This document shows, piece after piece, positions 7,875 to 16,706 of a stretch of DNA of 64,000 bases; the stretch's first letter is position 1, and each line of letters opens with the position of its first letter. The notes below the pieces were generated by a model. That model ran no database searches. It saw only the letters and a list, made by a program, of their open reading frames with translations, and was not told where the DNA came from. The stretch is from positions 186,001 to 250,000 of the forward strand of contig NZ_JAWDIR010000043.1 of assembly GCF_046156265.1 (NCBI RefSeq). Direction: 5' to 3'. The position numbers and the translations under genes are program-made. Source of the DNA: CAMDHY01 sp046156265. GTDB taxonomy: Bacteria; Pseudomonadota; Alphaproteobacteria; Rhizobiales; Segnochrobactraceae.

Positions 7875-9577
7875 CAGGCGGCCGCGCCGGCGGTCGTCGT
7901 CGCGGCGATCCGCAACTCGCCGCCGAGAAACAGCGCCCGCGTCCGCTGGCGCTGGATCTTGCCGCTCGAGGTGCGCGGCAGCGCGCCGTGGGTGAGCAGC
8001 CCCACCACCGGCACGACGCCGTGCGCCTGCGCCACCCGGTCGCGAAGCTGCGCCATCCGCGCGGTGCGGTCGAGGGCGGCGAGATCACGCGTGCGGATCT
8101 CGCAGAGGAGCGCCAGGCTCTCGCGACCGTCGACCGGCACCGCGAAGGCCGCCGCCGCGACGACCTCCGTCCCCGGCTCGCTCAGCACCGTGTCCTCGAC
8201 GTCGACGGCGTGCAGCTTGCGGCCATAGACGGCGACGATGTCCTTGATGCGGTCGATGATGGCGAGCTCGCCGCCGGAGAGCGCCCCGACGTCGCCCGTC
8301 GGCAGCAGGCGCAGGCCATCCGCCGATGTGAACGCCGCCTCGAACGGGACCACGGCCTGATCGGCGCCCGCCCAGGTGCCGAGCGCGATGTGGGCGCCGC
8401 CGATGCACACCTCGCCGATCTCCGGTGCCCCGACGGCCTCCGCCGCCGCCCCCTCGATCGGCCGGAGCCGGACGCTGCAGCCGGGCGGGGTGACGCCGCA
8501 GGAAACGCGCGACAGCGGTGGCGCTCCCGTGTCGGTGCCGACCGTGGCGAACTCGGCGACGCCGGTGCCGTAGAGACGGGCCGAGACCAGCAGCGTCGCC
8601 TCGGCGAGGCCGTAGCACGGCATCAGCGCCGAAGGGTCGAAGCCGACGCCGGCGAAGCGGTCGGCGAAGGCCGAGAGCGTCGCCGCCCGCACCGGCTCGG
8701 AGCCGCAGAAGGCGACCTTCCAGCTCGAAAGGTCGAGCCCGCCGTCGCCGCCGTCGGCCGGGGCCCGCCGGACGCAGAGGTCGAAGCCGAAGTTGGGGCC
8801 GCCGGCGATGGTGGCGCGGTGCTCGCTGATCGTGCGCAGCCAGCGCATCGGCTTCTGCAGGAAGGCGTTCGGCGGCATCAGCACCGAGACGCCGCCCACA
8901 TACAGCGGATGCAGGATCGAGCCGATCAGCCCCATGTCGTGGAAGGGCGGCAGCCAGGAAACGGTGACGTTGTCCTCGTCGGCCCGCATCGCCGCCTGGA
9001 TCATCCGCTCGGCGGCGGCGATGTTGCCGTGGGTGATGACGACGCCGCGCGGGGCCCGCGTCGAGCCGGAGCTGTATTGCACCAGCGCGAGTGCGTCGGC
9101 ACCGGGCTCCGGCGGCAGCGCCCCCACCGGCCGCCGTAGCGCGCCGGCGACGAGCCGGCGGGTGCCCTCGGGCAGGCCGGGCAGGTCCTCGTCCGCCGCC
9201 TCGCACACCACCGCGAAGGGGCGGCAGTCCGCCACCACGGCGACGAAGCGCTCGCGGTTCGCCGCCACGGCCGGATAGGGCACCGTCACGGCGATGGCGC
9301 CCGCCCTGAGGCAGGCGAGAAAGGTGACGACGAAGCGCGTACCCGGCCCGAGCGCCAGCACCACCGGCCGCCCGGCGGCGCCCTCGACGATGAGGCCGGC
9401 AGCGGTCTCGTCCACCGCCGTCATCATGTCGGCATAGGTCAGGCGGTCGGTGACGGCCTCGCCGCGCGCGAGGAAGCGCACCGCGTCGCGGTCGCCCCGC
9501 GTCTGCGCATGGCGGCGCAAGGCGGCAAGCAACGGCTCGGCCGCGGTGTCCGAAGTCCGGGGCGTGGGCGCCGTCAT
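7874..9577 (-). CDS. Fatty acyl-AMP ligase (FAAL-type adenylate-forming enzyme)
   Basis: A 567-residue adenylate-forming enzyme closest to the fatty acyl-AMP ligases. The phosphate loop reads VQYSSGSTRAPRGV, with Arg replacing the usual Gly after ST. The FAAL-typical stretch FLQKPMRWLRTIS and GGPNFGFDLC are present, the adenine motif is PCYGLAEATLL, and the C-terminal catalytic lysine sits in TSSGKIQRQR. Such enzymes make acyl-AMP from free fatty acids and pass the acyl group to a phosphopantetheine carrier; a carrier protein gene lies two genes upstream. The start overlaps the fusion gene by four bases (ATGA). No polyketide or peptide synthase gene is present, which makes the acceptor unusual. 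Confidence 0.87.
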   Translation of the reverse strand: MTAPTPRTSDTAAEPLLAALRRHAQTRGDRDAVRFLARGEAVTDRLTYADMMTAVDETAAGLIVEGAAGRPVVLALGPGTRFVVTFLACLRAGAIAVTVPYPAVAANRERFVAVVADCRPFAVVCEAADEDLPGLPEGTRRLVAGALRRPVGALPPEPGADALALVQYSSGSTRAPRGVVITHGNIAAAERMIQAAMRADEDNVTVSWLPPFHDMGLIGSILHPLYVGGVSVLMPPNAFLQKPMRWLRTISEHRATIAGGPNFGFDLCVRRAPADGGDGGLDLSSWKVAFCGSEPVRAATLSAFADRFAGVGFDPSALMPCYGLAEATLLVSARLYGTGVAEFATVGTDTGAPPLSRVSCGVTPPGCSVRLRPIEGAAAEAVGAPEIGEVCIGGAHIALGTWAGADQAVVPFEAAFTSADGLRLLPTGDVGALSGGELAIIDRIKDIVAVYGRKLHAVDVEDTVLSEPGTEVVAAAAFAVPVDGRESLALLCEIRTRDLAALDRTARMAQLRDRVAQAHGVVPVVGLLTHGALPRTSSGKIQRQRTRALFLGGELRIAATTTAGAAA

Positions 9578-11373
9578 TCCGGCGGGCCGTCCGCGCCGGA
9601 GGCAGGACGGGACTGGCGGATCTCGCGCGTCACCACCCCCATGAAGCGCCGCAGCACCTGCCTGTGTTCGGCGAGCGCCGTCGGATCGAATTCGCTCGCC
9701 GGCGCCTGCTCGAGGTCGAAGGTGCCGTGGTCGCGGCCGCGAACCAGCGTCGCCGAGCCGCGGGTGGCGCCCGCCTGCTTCAGGTCGCCGGCGATGTAGC
9801 GCACCGCGAAGCCGACGCGGCGCATCGCCGAGCCGTTCGGGCGCGAGCCGTGCACGGTCAGGAGGTGGTGCAGCGACATCTCGCCGGGCGCCAGCACCAC
9901 GTCGACCGCCTCCGCCTCGTCGACCTCAACGAGGATCTCCTCGCGGCCGAGCAGCATGTTGGAGCGATCGCCGCTGTCGCCGTGCGGCAGCGGAGTCTGG
10001 TGGCTGCCGAAGACGACACGCATGCAGCCGTTCTCGGCCACGCTCGGCGTGAAGGCGATCCAGGCCGTCAGGGCATCGGGGCGGGCGAGGCCCCAGTAGG
10101 TGGCATCCTGGTGCCAGGGCACGTGGTCGGGGGTGCCGGGCTGCTTGTTGAAGAAGCTCGAGGCCCAGCACAGGATGTCCGGCCCGAGGACCGCCTCGAC
10201 CGGGTCGAGTACCCGCGGGTCGTGGACGAGGTCCCACAGCCACGGGATCAGCAGGTGCGGCTTCAGGGCGAGCGCCGGCGGCAGGCGGCCGAAGCGCGCG
10301 GCCTCGATCGCCTCCAGCCGGGCGAGGCGGTCGGCCGCCTCCTCGGGCTCCATCACCCGGATCGGAAAGAGGGCGCCGTCGCGCCGGTACCGGAACAGGG
10401 CCTCGGGGTTCAGGGTGGAAGCCACTGCCGGCTGATCCTTGTTCGTCGCGTCCACCGCGTGGTCCACGTTAGGCTCCCGTGTGGGAGCGGACAATTCGGC
10501 GGCCTCGGTCTCCCGCCCCGCATGATGCAGCCAGCCGACCTCCCGCACCGGCGCCGGTGGCCGGCCGCGGCGGCGCAGGTAGGCCTGGCTTCCCGCCTTC
10601 ACGAGGTCGAGCGCCGCGGCGATCGAGCTCGTCGAGAGCCCGCCGTGGATCTGGTGGAACGTCGCCTCGCCGACGATGCGGATGAGCTGCGTCCCCGGCA
10701 ACGCCAGCGCCCGCGTCAGCGTGTCGGGATTGACCATGCCGCCGCCGGGCTCGGTGAAGGCCTCGTCGTAGCCCCCGAGCTCGTCCCAGAGGGCGCGCGG
10801 CAGGAACAGCGCATTGCTCTCGAGCAGCGGCCCGGTCGGTGGGTCGCGGACCTCGCAGGTGGCGATCTCGAACAGGCGGGAGCCGTCGGCCGGCCAGCCG
10901 ATCGAGGCGAGCAGGGCATCCTCGGCGGCCTGGTCGTAGCCGTCCTCGCCGCTCAGATATTGCCGCTTCGGCCCGAGCTGCCAGTTGAGCGGCGCCACCA
11001 CCGCCCGCGGATGCCGGCGCGCAGCCTCGACGCAGGCCTGCACGAGGCCGGGCGAGGCGAGGCGGGCACCGTCGATCCAGACGCCGATGAGGGGCGCGCG
11101 GGCCGCGGCCAGCCCCTCGTTGACGGCCCGCACCGGCGAGGGCGTCACCTGCGAGCATCGCATGACCCTGACCGACGCGCCGAAGGCCGCCAGTGCACCC
11201 TCGTCGGGCAGCACCCGCGAGCCGTTGTCGAGGACGACGATCTCCACCCGCAGCGACGGGTCGAGGCGCTGGTAGGGCGGCGACAGCGACTGGATCGTGC
11301 GCGGCAGCTCGCGCGCCATCTCGTGGCAGACCACCACGAGGGAAACGTCCGGCGATGGGCCGGTTTCGCTCAT
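9574..11373 (-). CDS. Glycosyltransferase family 2 / PhyH dioxygenase fusion protein
   Basis: A 599-residue two-domain protein. Residues 1-285 are a GT-A fold family 2 glycosyltransferase (SLVVVCHEMARELP, VVLDNGS, IGVWIDGARL, GGYDEAF); the metal site is IDGAR rather than a textbook DxD. After a linker (about 286-320), residues 322-580 form a complete phytanoyl-CoA dioxygenase domain with His421/Asp423 in WHQDATYW, His508 in VHGSRPN and a following arginine pair. The dioxygenase half resembles the stand-alone PhyH protein in this operon along its whole length, pointing to duplication and fusion. It overlaps the carrier-protein gene and the ligase gene by four bases each. The product may both transfer and oxidise a sugar or lipid-linked unit. 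Confidence 0.85.
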   Translation of the reverse strand: MSETGPSPDVSLVVVCHEMARELPRTIQSLSPPYQRLDPSLRVEIVVLDNGSRVLPDEGALAAFGASVRVMRCSQVTPSPVRAVNEGLAAARAPLIGVWIDGARLASPGLVQACVEAARRHPRAVVAPLNWQLGPKRQYLSGEDGYDQAAEDALLASIGWPADGSRLFEIATCEVRDPPTGPLLESNALFLPRALWDELGGYDEAFTEPGGGMVNPDTLTRALALPGTQLIRIVGEATFHQIHGGLSTSSIAAALDLVKAGSQAYLRRRGRPPAPVREVGWLHHAGRETEAAELSAPTREPNVDHAVDATNKDQPAVASTLNPEALFRYRRDGALFPIRVMEPEEAADRLARLEAIEAARFGRLPPALALKPHLLIPWLWDLVHDPRVLDPVEAVLGPDILCWASSFFNKQPGTPDHVPWHQDATYWGLARPDALTAWIAFTPSVAENGCMRVVFGSHQTPLPHGDSGDRSNMLLGREEILVEVDEAEAVDVVLAPGEMSLHHLLTVHGSRPNGSAMRRVGFAVRYIAGDLKQAGATRGSATLVRGRDHGTFDLEQAPASEFDPTALAEHRQVLRRFMGVVTREIRQSRPASGADGPPE

Positions 11374-11660
11374 GCGGCCGGCTCCGGCGTGCCGGCCGAT
11401 CCCGTCCCGTCGCTGGCGTAGGCGGCGACGAAGGCCTCGATGCTCGGGTTCTCGAAGAACTGGATCGGGTCGACCGGCACGCGGAACTCCTCCTCCAGCA
11501 CGCCCGCCATCACCACCGCCTCAACCGAATCGAGACCGAAGGAATCTAAGCGCGCCGCGGTCGGAAAGCCTTCCACCGGCAAATCAAGAACGGAGCTTAT
11601 GTAGTTGACGAGCCACGTCCTGAGCGTCTCCGCATCGATGGGTAGACGGTTCGCTGTCAC
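11370..11660 (-). CDS. Acyl carrier protein
   Basis: A 96-residue carrier protein. The phosphopantetheine attachment site is LDSFGLDSVEAVV, with the modified serine at residue 45; the following helix (VLEEEFRVPVDP) and FFENPSIEAFVAAY match acyl/peptidyl carrier domains. The GTG start at 11660 is set by a GAGGA ribosome site seven bases upstream; a much longer in-frame extension is the shadow of the neighbouring gene. It overlaps the next gene by four bases. Because a fatty acyl-AMP ligase is encoded in the same operon and no synthase is, this carrier probably receives a ready-made acyl chain. A phosphopantetheinyl transferase must be encoded elsewhere. Confidence 0.88.
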   Translation of the reverse strand: MTANRLPIDAETLRTWLVNYISSVLDLPVEGFPTAARLDSFGLDSVEAVVMAGVLEEEFRVPVDPIQFFENPSIEAFVAAYASDGTGSAGTPEPAA

Positions 11661-11670
11661 GCCGTGTTCC

Positions 11671-12975
11671 TCATGCTCGCATCGTCTCGCCGGGTCGCGC
11701 TGACGCCCCCGTGTCGTCCGTGCCGTCGGATGGCGTAGCCGCCGCCAGCGCCCGCACCAGCGCGGCCCCGTCGGCGCCCGCTCCGGCCCGAAGTCTGGCC
11801 TCCTCGAGCAAGGCCCGGCGAGCATTCGTCTTCCCGCCGCCCCCGGTGATGATCGCCGCGATACGCTGCCAGTGCGCATCGAGGCGCTCGGACAGGCCCA
11901 CGGGAAACGCCACGCTGCCCTCGTCCAGCCGGGCAACGGCGCGCGCAAACGCGCCGGGCCAGTCGCGGGCGAGGTCGGCGGCGCGCCCGGTGTGCTCGAG
12001 GAAGCCGCCGAACTTGCGGTAGCTCGGTCGCGCCACGAGCACCCCCGGCACGCCATAGGCCGCGCTCGCGATGTAGCCGTGGAGAGAGGCGCCGACATAG
12101 AGCGCCGCGAAGGCCAGCGCCGCCGTGATCTCGCGCAAGTCCCGCGGATCATCGAGCAGGACGTGGCGGGCCGTGATCAGCGGCGAGATCGCGCGGGCGA
12201 GCGCCGGGTCGTCGTGGCTCTCGCCGACGGCGACGAGCAGCGGCACGAGCCCCGTGGTCGCGGCGAAGCGGTCGATCTCGGCGGCGATCCGGGCGAGCGG
12301 CACGCCGGCGACGGAGCGCCGGCGCAGATGGATCGCCACGTGGCGGTCCTCCGCCGTGCCGCCCTTGCGGGCGATCAGTCCGGCGAAGTCCGCCTCGAGC
12401 GACCGGCGCGGCCACAGGCGCGGCAGGTCGGCCACCGTGTCGGGAACGATCGTGACTTCGACATCGTCCGGCGCGCCGATGAGATCGGCGGCACCACGGT
12501 CGCGCAGCGAAACGTAGTCGGCGGCCCTCAGCGCCGCAGCGACGGCGTCGGCCTGCGAGCGCCGGAGCGGGAAGGGCACGCCGGGGGCGTTCCAGACGAC
12601 CGGCACATCGTGGAGCGCGACGGCGAGCGTCGCCCCGAGCCAGAGGCCGGCGCCGCCCCAGTCGGTCACCGCGCCGGCTTCGTAGTCCTCGATGAAGGTG
12701 AGCGGGAAGGTGTGGACGATGTAGCCGCCGCCGATCAGCACCGCGTCGACGCGGCCGTCGGTCTCGAACATCTCCGCGAGACCGAGCGAGGGCAGGGCGC
12801 CCGGCACCGGCGGCGGCCCGCCGCGCGGCGCCACCGCCACCACCTCGACGCCCGCCGCCGCCAGCCGCTGCTGCGCGATCAGCGGGAACATGAGGTCGCC
12901 GTAGTTCGCCATGTCGAACATGCCGGTGATGAACACCCGGCGGCCGTCGGAGGGCGGTGCGCTGGCCGGCGGCAT
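11671..12975 (-). CDS. Polysaccharide pyruvyl transferase family protein (copy 1)
   Basis: A 434-residue GT-B-like protein of the polysaccharide pyruvyl transferase family. The N-terminus FITGMFDMANYGDLMFP and the C-terminal GASLHGYIASAAYGVPG, where family members keep a histidine, are characteristic. Family members put pyruvate ketals on sugars of exopolysaccharides using phosphoenolpyruvate, although many have unverified roles. It lies ten bases upstream of the carrier-protein start and four bases after the TPR-hydrolase gene, in the same operon. It is a paralogue of the protein at 14704-15987. The last 60 residues are a low-complexity, alanine-rich tail. Confidence 0.83.
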   Translation of the reverse strand: MPPASAPPSDGRRVFITGMFDMANYGDLMFPLIAQQRLAAAGVEVVAVAPRGGPPPVPGALPSLGLAEMFETDGRVDAVLIGGGYIVHTFPLTFIEDYEAGAVTDWGGAGLWLGATLAVALHDVPVVWNAPGVPFPLRRSQADAVAAALRAADYVSLRDRGAADLIGAPDDVEVTIVPDTVADLPRLWPRRSLEADFAGLIARKGGTAEDRHVAIHLRRRSVAGVPLARIAAEIDRFAATTGLVPLLVAVGESHDDPALARAISPLITARHVLLDDPRDLREITAALAFAALYVGASLHGYIASAAYGVPGVLVARPSYRKFGGFLEHTGRAADLARDWPGAFARAVARLDEGSVAFPVGLSERLDAHWQRIAAIITGGGGKTNARRALLEEARLRAGAGADGAALVRALAAATPSDGTDDTGASARPGETMRA

Positions 12976-12979
12976 CGGC

Positions 12980-14707
12980 TCAGCCCCCCGCGATCTCGGC
13001 GAAGACGCGGCCGATCAGGGCGTCAAAGCTGCCGTCGGCGATCATGTGCTCGAGCACGAAATGGTCGGCGCAGCCCTCGACGGGCACGAGGTCGACGTTG
13101 CCGAGCGGCCGCATCAGCTCGGCCGTCGCCACGTCCGGCGCGTAGCCCGTCCCGTAGCACTGGTGGATGCGCGTGGCGGGCGCGGCGGCGATGACGTCGA
13201 GCAGGCGGTCGTCGTTGCCGGCGAGCGCCGTCAGCATGGCGCCGCGATAGTTGGTGCGCGACACCGGCGCCTCCTCGTGGGTGGCGTCGTCGCGCAGGTG
13301 CACCGGGGCGGCGAACGAGATCACCGCCGCGGCGCCAGAGAGGGTGCCGTAGCGCGTCGCCGCGACGCCGCCGACCGAGGACCCCGTCGTCATCATCGGC
13401 AACCCGCCGAGCTCCGCCTGCAGCCGTCGCAGCCCCGCCACCGTCGCCGCCTCGTCGGCCCCGAGTCCGGCGACCCCCGTCTGGAAACTGCGGTTGCGCC
13501 GGTCGCGCAGGTAGACGACGTGCATCGGGTGGGGCGCGAACAGCACGTCGGCGTGGGAGAATGGCAGGTAGCTGAAGCCGTTCTGCACGCCGGCGAAGAC
13601 GACGAGGATGGCGCGGGCGTCGTCCGCGCGGACCACCTGCACGTCGGCGGCCGGGTCGTTGGAGACGCCGCGCGGGTTCGTCCACGCCGACGCCGGCCGC
13701 GCCGCGAAGGCCTTCCGCAGCGGCTCCGCCATGTGCGCCACTGGCCCCGTCCGGTCGAGGCGGTCGAGGATCTTCAGCGCCCGCGCGGTGTCCTGGAGGC
13801 GGAGCGCGGCGACGGCGAACTGGAAGCTCCAGCGCTCGTCAGCCGCCATCGCCGCTTCGCGCTCGGCGAGGCGCTGGCAGAGCGCGCGGTCGATGTCGAG
13901 GGGGGCGGCGGAGCGGTTGTAGCGGAAGAGCATGAACCAGTCGTCCGGCCAGCGTTCGATCGCCGCCTGCAGAAGCCGCACGAGATCCTCGGAGCGGTTG
14001 GCGAAGAAGGCCGCCTGCACCGCCTTGCGCATCAGGTCGGCGCGGTTCGGGTACCGCGCCAGCATCGCCTGCGACAGCGCCAGCGCCTCGTCGAAGCGCG
14101 CTTCGACCACGAGGAGTTCGAGTTGCAGCACGGCGCTCTCCGCCGGCAGCGGCCCGAGTGCCGCCGCCCGGTCGAACAGCCGCGATGCCTCGCGCTTGTC
14201 GTGGCGGCGGAAGGCGAGCGCCGCGAGCTTGACGATGACGAAGCGGTCAGCCGCCGTGCCGCGCATCAGCCCGTTGAGGAAGGCCTCGCGCTCGCCCGCG
14301 TTCGTCGTCGCGGTGGTGAGCTGCGTCAGCAGCGGCAGCGCCGGCTCGGCCGGCTCGTCCCCCCAGACGAGGCGCGCGAAGGTCTCCCGCGCCCGGGCCG
14401 CGTCGCCGTTCGCGAGCTGCTGGCGGACGAGCCGCACCGGCGCCCAGGCGTTCGCCGGGAAGCGCTCGACGGTGGCGGCATAGACCGCCTCCGCCTCCGC
14501 CGTCCGCCCGGTGGCGGCGAGGAACTCGCCGGACAGGAAATGCAGCCGCACCTCGCCCGGCCACTGCACCAGCGCCGCCGCAAGGCGTGGACCGGCGCCC
14601 GCGTGGTCCCCGGCCGACAGCAGCGCCTCGATCGCCGCGATCTCCCGCGGCACATCCGGCAGTGGTGCTGCCTCGAGGCGGGCGTCGGCGGAACAGGCGG
14701 CGGTCAC
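12980..14707 (-). CDS. TPR-repeat protein with C-terminal alpha/beta-hydrolase-like domain
   Basis: A 575-residue protein. Residues about 20-335 are helical repeats of TPR type (phrases such as AAEAVYAATVERFPANAWAP and EALALSQAMLARYPNRADL). Residues about 345-575 look like an alpha/beta hydrolase: a nucleophile elbow TTGSSVGGVAA (GxSxGG-like) and a late histidine in CADHFVLEHM. The GTG start at 14707 overlaps the upstream stop as GTGA, so an ATG further upstream is not favoured. Lying between the two pyruvyl transferase-like genes, it could be an acyl-transferring or de-acylating enzyme or a scaffold. No named family was recognised and the activity is a guess. Confidence 0.72.
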   Translation of the reverse strand: MTAACSADARLEAAPLPDVPREIAAIEALLSAGDHAGAGPRLAAALVQWPGEVRLHFLSGEFLAATGRTAEAEAVYAATVERFPANAWAPVRLVRQQLANGDAARARETFARLVWGDEPAEPALPLLTQLTTATTNAGEREAFLNGLMRGTAADRFVIVKLAALAFRRHDKREASRLFDRAAALGPLPAESAVLQLELLVVEARFDEALALSQAMLARYPNRADLMRKAVQAAFFANRSEDLVRLLQAAIERWPDDWFMLFRYNRSAAPLDIDRALCQRLAEREAAMAADERWSFQFAVAALRLQDTARALKILDRLDRTGPVAHMAEPLRKAFAARPASAWTNPRGVSNDPAADVQVVRADDARAILVVFAGVQNGFSYLPFSHADVLFAPHPMHVVYLRDRRNRSFQTGVAGLGADEAATVAGLRRLQAELGGLPMMTTGSSVGGVAATRYGTLSGAAAVISFAAPVHLRDDATHEEAPVSRTNYRGAMLTALAGNDDRLLDVIAAAPATRIHQCYGTGYAPDVATAELMRPLGNVDLVPVEGCADHFVLEHMIADGSFDALIGRVFAEIAGG

Positions 14708-15987
14708 GGCGGCGACCGGTCGAAGGGCGGCGCGAACAGCCACGACCAGCCGCTGACGCCGATGCCGCGCTGCACGAAGCTGCGCAGGAAGCGCGCCTGC
14801 TGCAGCATGTTCGACCGCGGCGCCGCGAGCTCGGCCACGACCCGCGCCCAGTGCGCGTCGAGCGCCGCATGCACGCTCGCCGGCACCAGTGGCCCCGTCA
14901 CCGGCTCAGCGAGGCGGGCCGGTGCGCCGGCGAACGCTTCCTCCCAGCTTGCGACGAGGTCCTGCGGGCGGCCGGTGTGGGCGAGAAATCCGGAAAACTT
15001 CGGCAGCGCCGGCCGCGCGACGACGAGCGACGGCACGTCGTAAGCGGCGCTGGTGATGTAGCCGTGCAGCGAGCTGCCGAGGTGCAGGCTCGCGTTCGCG
15101 ATCACCGCCGCGATCTCCTCGAGCGACTGCGGGTCGTCCACCACCACCGCCGGCCCGGCGACATGGCGGCCTATGCGGCGGACGGTAACGTCGTCGTGGT
15201 GGCAGGGCCCGAGCGGCACCAGCACCGGCGTCAGCCCGTGCGCGGCGGCGAAGGCGGAGATCCGCGCCGCCATCGCCTCCGGTGCGAGCTCCGTCGAGCG
15301 CGCCTTGACGTGCAGCGACAGGAACCGCCCCTCCGCCGCGAACCCCTTGCGCTCCAGCAGCCGCGCGAAGGTCGCGGCCAGCCGATCCCGCGGCCACAGC
15401 CGCGCCACGTCCACCGCCGTGTCCGGCACCACCGCGACCGCGGCCCCGCCCGTCGGGCCGAGATGCTCGAAGCTCGCCGCGTCGCGGACGCTGACGTAGT
15501 TTGCCGCCTCGAAGGCCTGCCGCACCATCACGTGCTTCAGCCCCGGCATCGCCGCGAGCGGCCGCGGCACGCCCGGCGCGTTCCAGATCACCGGCACATT
15601 GCGCAGCGTCGCCGCCACCGTCGCGCCGAGCCACAGCGCGGCATAGGCCCAGCCCGGCCCGTCGGCCTCGTAGTCGACGAGGTTCGCCGCCCCGGCGTGG
15701 ACGATGTTGCCGCCGCCGATCAGCACGCCGCGCGGGCGGAAGCGCTCAGAGAGGAGGTCGGCAAGCGCCACGCACGGCGCCGCGTCCGCCCAGCGCGTCC
15801 GGCTCGCCGTCGGTGACACCGGCACCACCGTGAGCCCATGCGCGGCGAGCCGGCGGGCGGCGACGAGCGGGAACAGCAGGTCGCCGTAGTTCTCGACGTC
15901 GAAGGTGCCGGTGACGAACACCTCTGTCGGCGCCTCGGCCGGAGGCATCGAAGCACCCAAAGCCGGCCGCGGCGCGCTCTCAGCCAT
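14704..15987 (-). CDS. Polysaccharide pyruvyl transferase family protein (copy 2)
   Basis: A protein of up to 427 residues, paralogous to the one at 11671-12975: FVTGTFDVENYGDLLFP near the start and LGSSLHGYITSAAYDVPS towards the end match it closely. The first ATG (15987) overlaps the upstream methyltransferase stop by eight bases. An internal ATG at 15948, giving MPPAEAPTE, aligns better with the start of the paralogue (MPPASAPPS) and may be the true start. The family suggests pyruvate ketal transfer to a sugar, with phosphoenolpyruvate as donor. Two copies in one operon imply either two modified sugars or a divergence of function. Confidence 0.82.
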   Translation of the reverse strand: MAESAPRPALGASMPPAEAPTEVFVTGTFDVENYGDLLFPLVAARRLAAHGLTVVPVSPTASRTRWADAAPCVALADLLSERFRPRGVLIGGGNIVHAGAANLVDYEADGPGWAYAALWLGATVAATLRNVPVIWNAPGVPRPLAAMPGLKHVMVRQAFEAANYVSVRDAASFEHLGPTGGAAVAVVPDTAVDVARLWPRDRLAATFARLLERKGFAAEGRFLSLHVKARSTELAPEAMAARISAFAAAHGLTPVLVPLGPCHHDDVTVRRIGRHVAGPAVVVDDPQSLEEIAAVIANASLHLGSSLHGYITSAAYDVPSLVVARPALPKFSGFLAHTGRPQDLVASWEEAFAGAPARLAEPVTGPLVPASVHAALDAHWARVVAELAAPRSNMLQQARFLRSFVQRGIGVSGWSWLFAPPFDRSPP

Positions 15988-16654
15988 CGAAGGGCGCCTT
16001 CTGGTAGGCGCGGCGGTGCTCGAACGGCACGCGGTAGCCGATCTCGACCTTGCGGTAGTCGGGGTCGTGGTCGAAGAACAGGTCGCAGATCAGGCGCACG
16101 TGCGGCGTCTCGATCTGCGCGTCGGTGTACTCGAGGCGGATGTCGGGGTTCTTCTGCGGGTTCATCGTCGGCGAGACGGCGAACGACCAGTCGTAGTCGT
16201 CGAGCAGCATCAGCCCGCCGGGCTTCAAGAGCTCCTTCAAGATCATCGCCGCCGGCGCGTCGTGGTGGAAGGCGTGGCCGCCGTCGAGGAAGACGAAGTC
16301 GAACAGCCCCGGCGGCTCGCCGGCCTGGCGCCTAGCCTGCAGGATCGTCGCCAGCGACCAGTTGTAGCTGTCGTGGCGCCGCCGCGTGTTGGCGTGCAGC
16401 TCGACGTTGGTGAAGCCGAGGCCCGCGAGGTCGGCGCCGAGGTCGGTCAGCCGGTCCTCGAAATCGAACAGCAGGATGCGCCCGCGGTTTTCGAGCTTGC
16501 GGCAGAGCTCCACCGTGGTGGCGCCGATGCCGACGCCCACCTCGCAGATCACCGGCGCCGGCTCGCGCGCCAGCACCCGGTCGAGCAGGTCGAGGGCGTG
16601 GGCGTTCGGCTTGGCGATGGCCGCGTTGCGCGGGTCGGTCAATCGTTCCAGCAT
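15980..16654 (-). CDS. Class I SAM methyltransferase, CmcI/sugar O-methyltransferase-like
   Basis: A 224-residue methyltransferase with SAM motif I in ICEVGVGIGATTVE, motif II ending RILLFDFE, and the motif FDFVFLDGGHAFHH followed by LLKPGGLMLLDDYDW. The LDGxH signature is typical of the methyltransferase-24 and CmcI-like group, which often act on sugar hydroxyls. The ATG at 16654 is preferred because the longer frame upstream is arginine- and proline-rich and unlike the family. It is the second gene of the minus-strand operon, 52 bases after the double glycosyltransferase. O-methylation of a sugar residue in the cluster product is likely but not shown. Confidence 0.8.
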   Translation of the reverse strand: MLERLTDPRNAAIAKPNAHALDLLDRVLAREPAPVICEVGVGIGATTVELCRKLENRGRILLFDFEDRLTDLGADLAGLGFTNVELHANTRRRHDSYNWSLATILQARRQAGEPPGLFDFVFLDGGHAFHHDAPAAMILKELLKPGGLMLLDDYDWSFAVSPTMNPQKNPDIRLEYTDAQIETPHVRLICDLFFDHDPDYRKVEIGYRVPFEHRRAYQKAPFDG

Positions 16655-16706
16655 GCACGCGCCCCTTCCGGACACCGGTTCCGATGCGACCCCGCCGCCG
16701 CGCGCC

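Noticed and set aside
7029..11373. Halogenase rather than hydroxylase for the PhyH domains
   Set aside because: Both domains keep Asp in HxD; Fe/2-oxoglutarate halogenases have Ala or Gly there.
12911..15043. 710-codon plus-strand frame opposite the pyruvyl transferase and TPR-hydrolase genes
   Set aside because: Arg/Gly/Asp-rich composition without motifs; the minus strand has coupled genes with family signatures.
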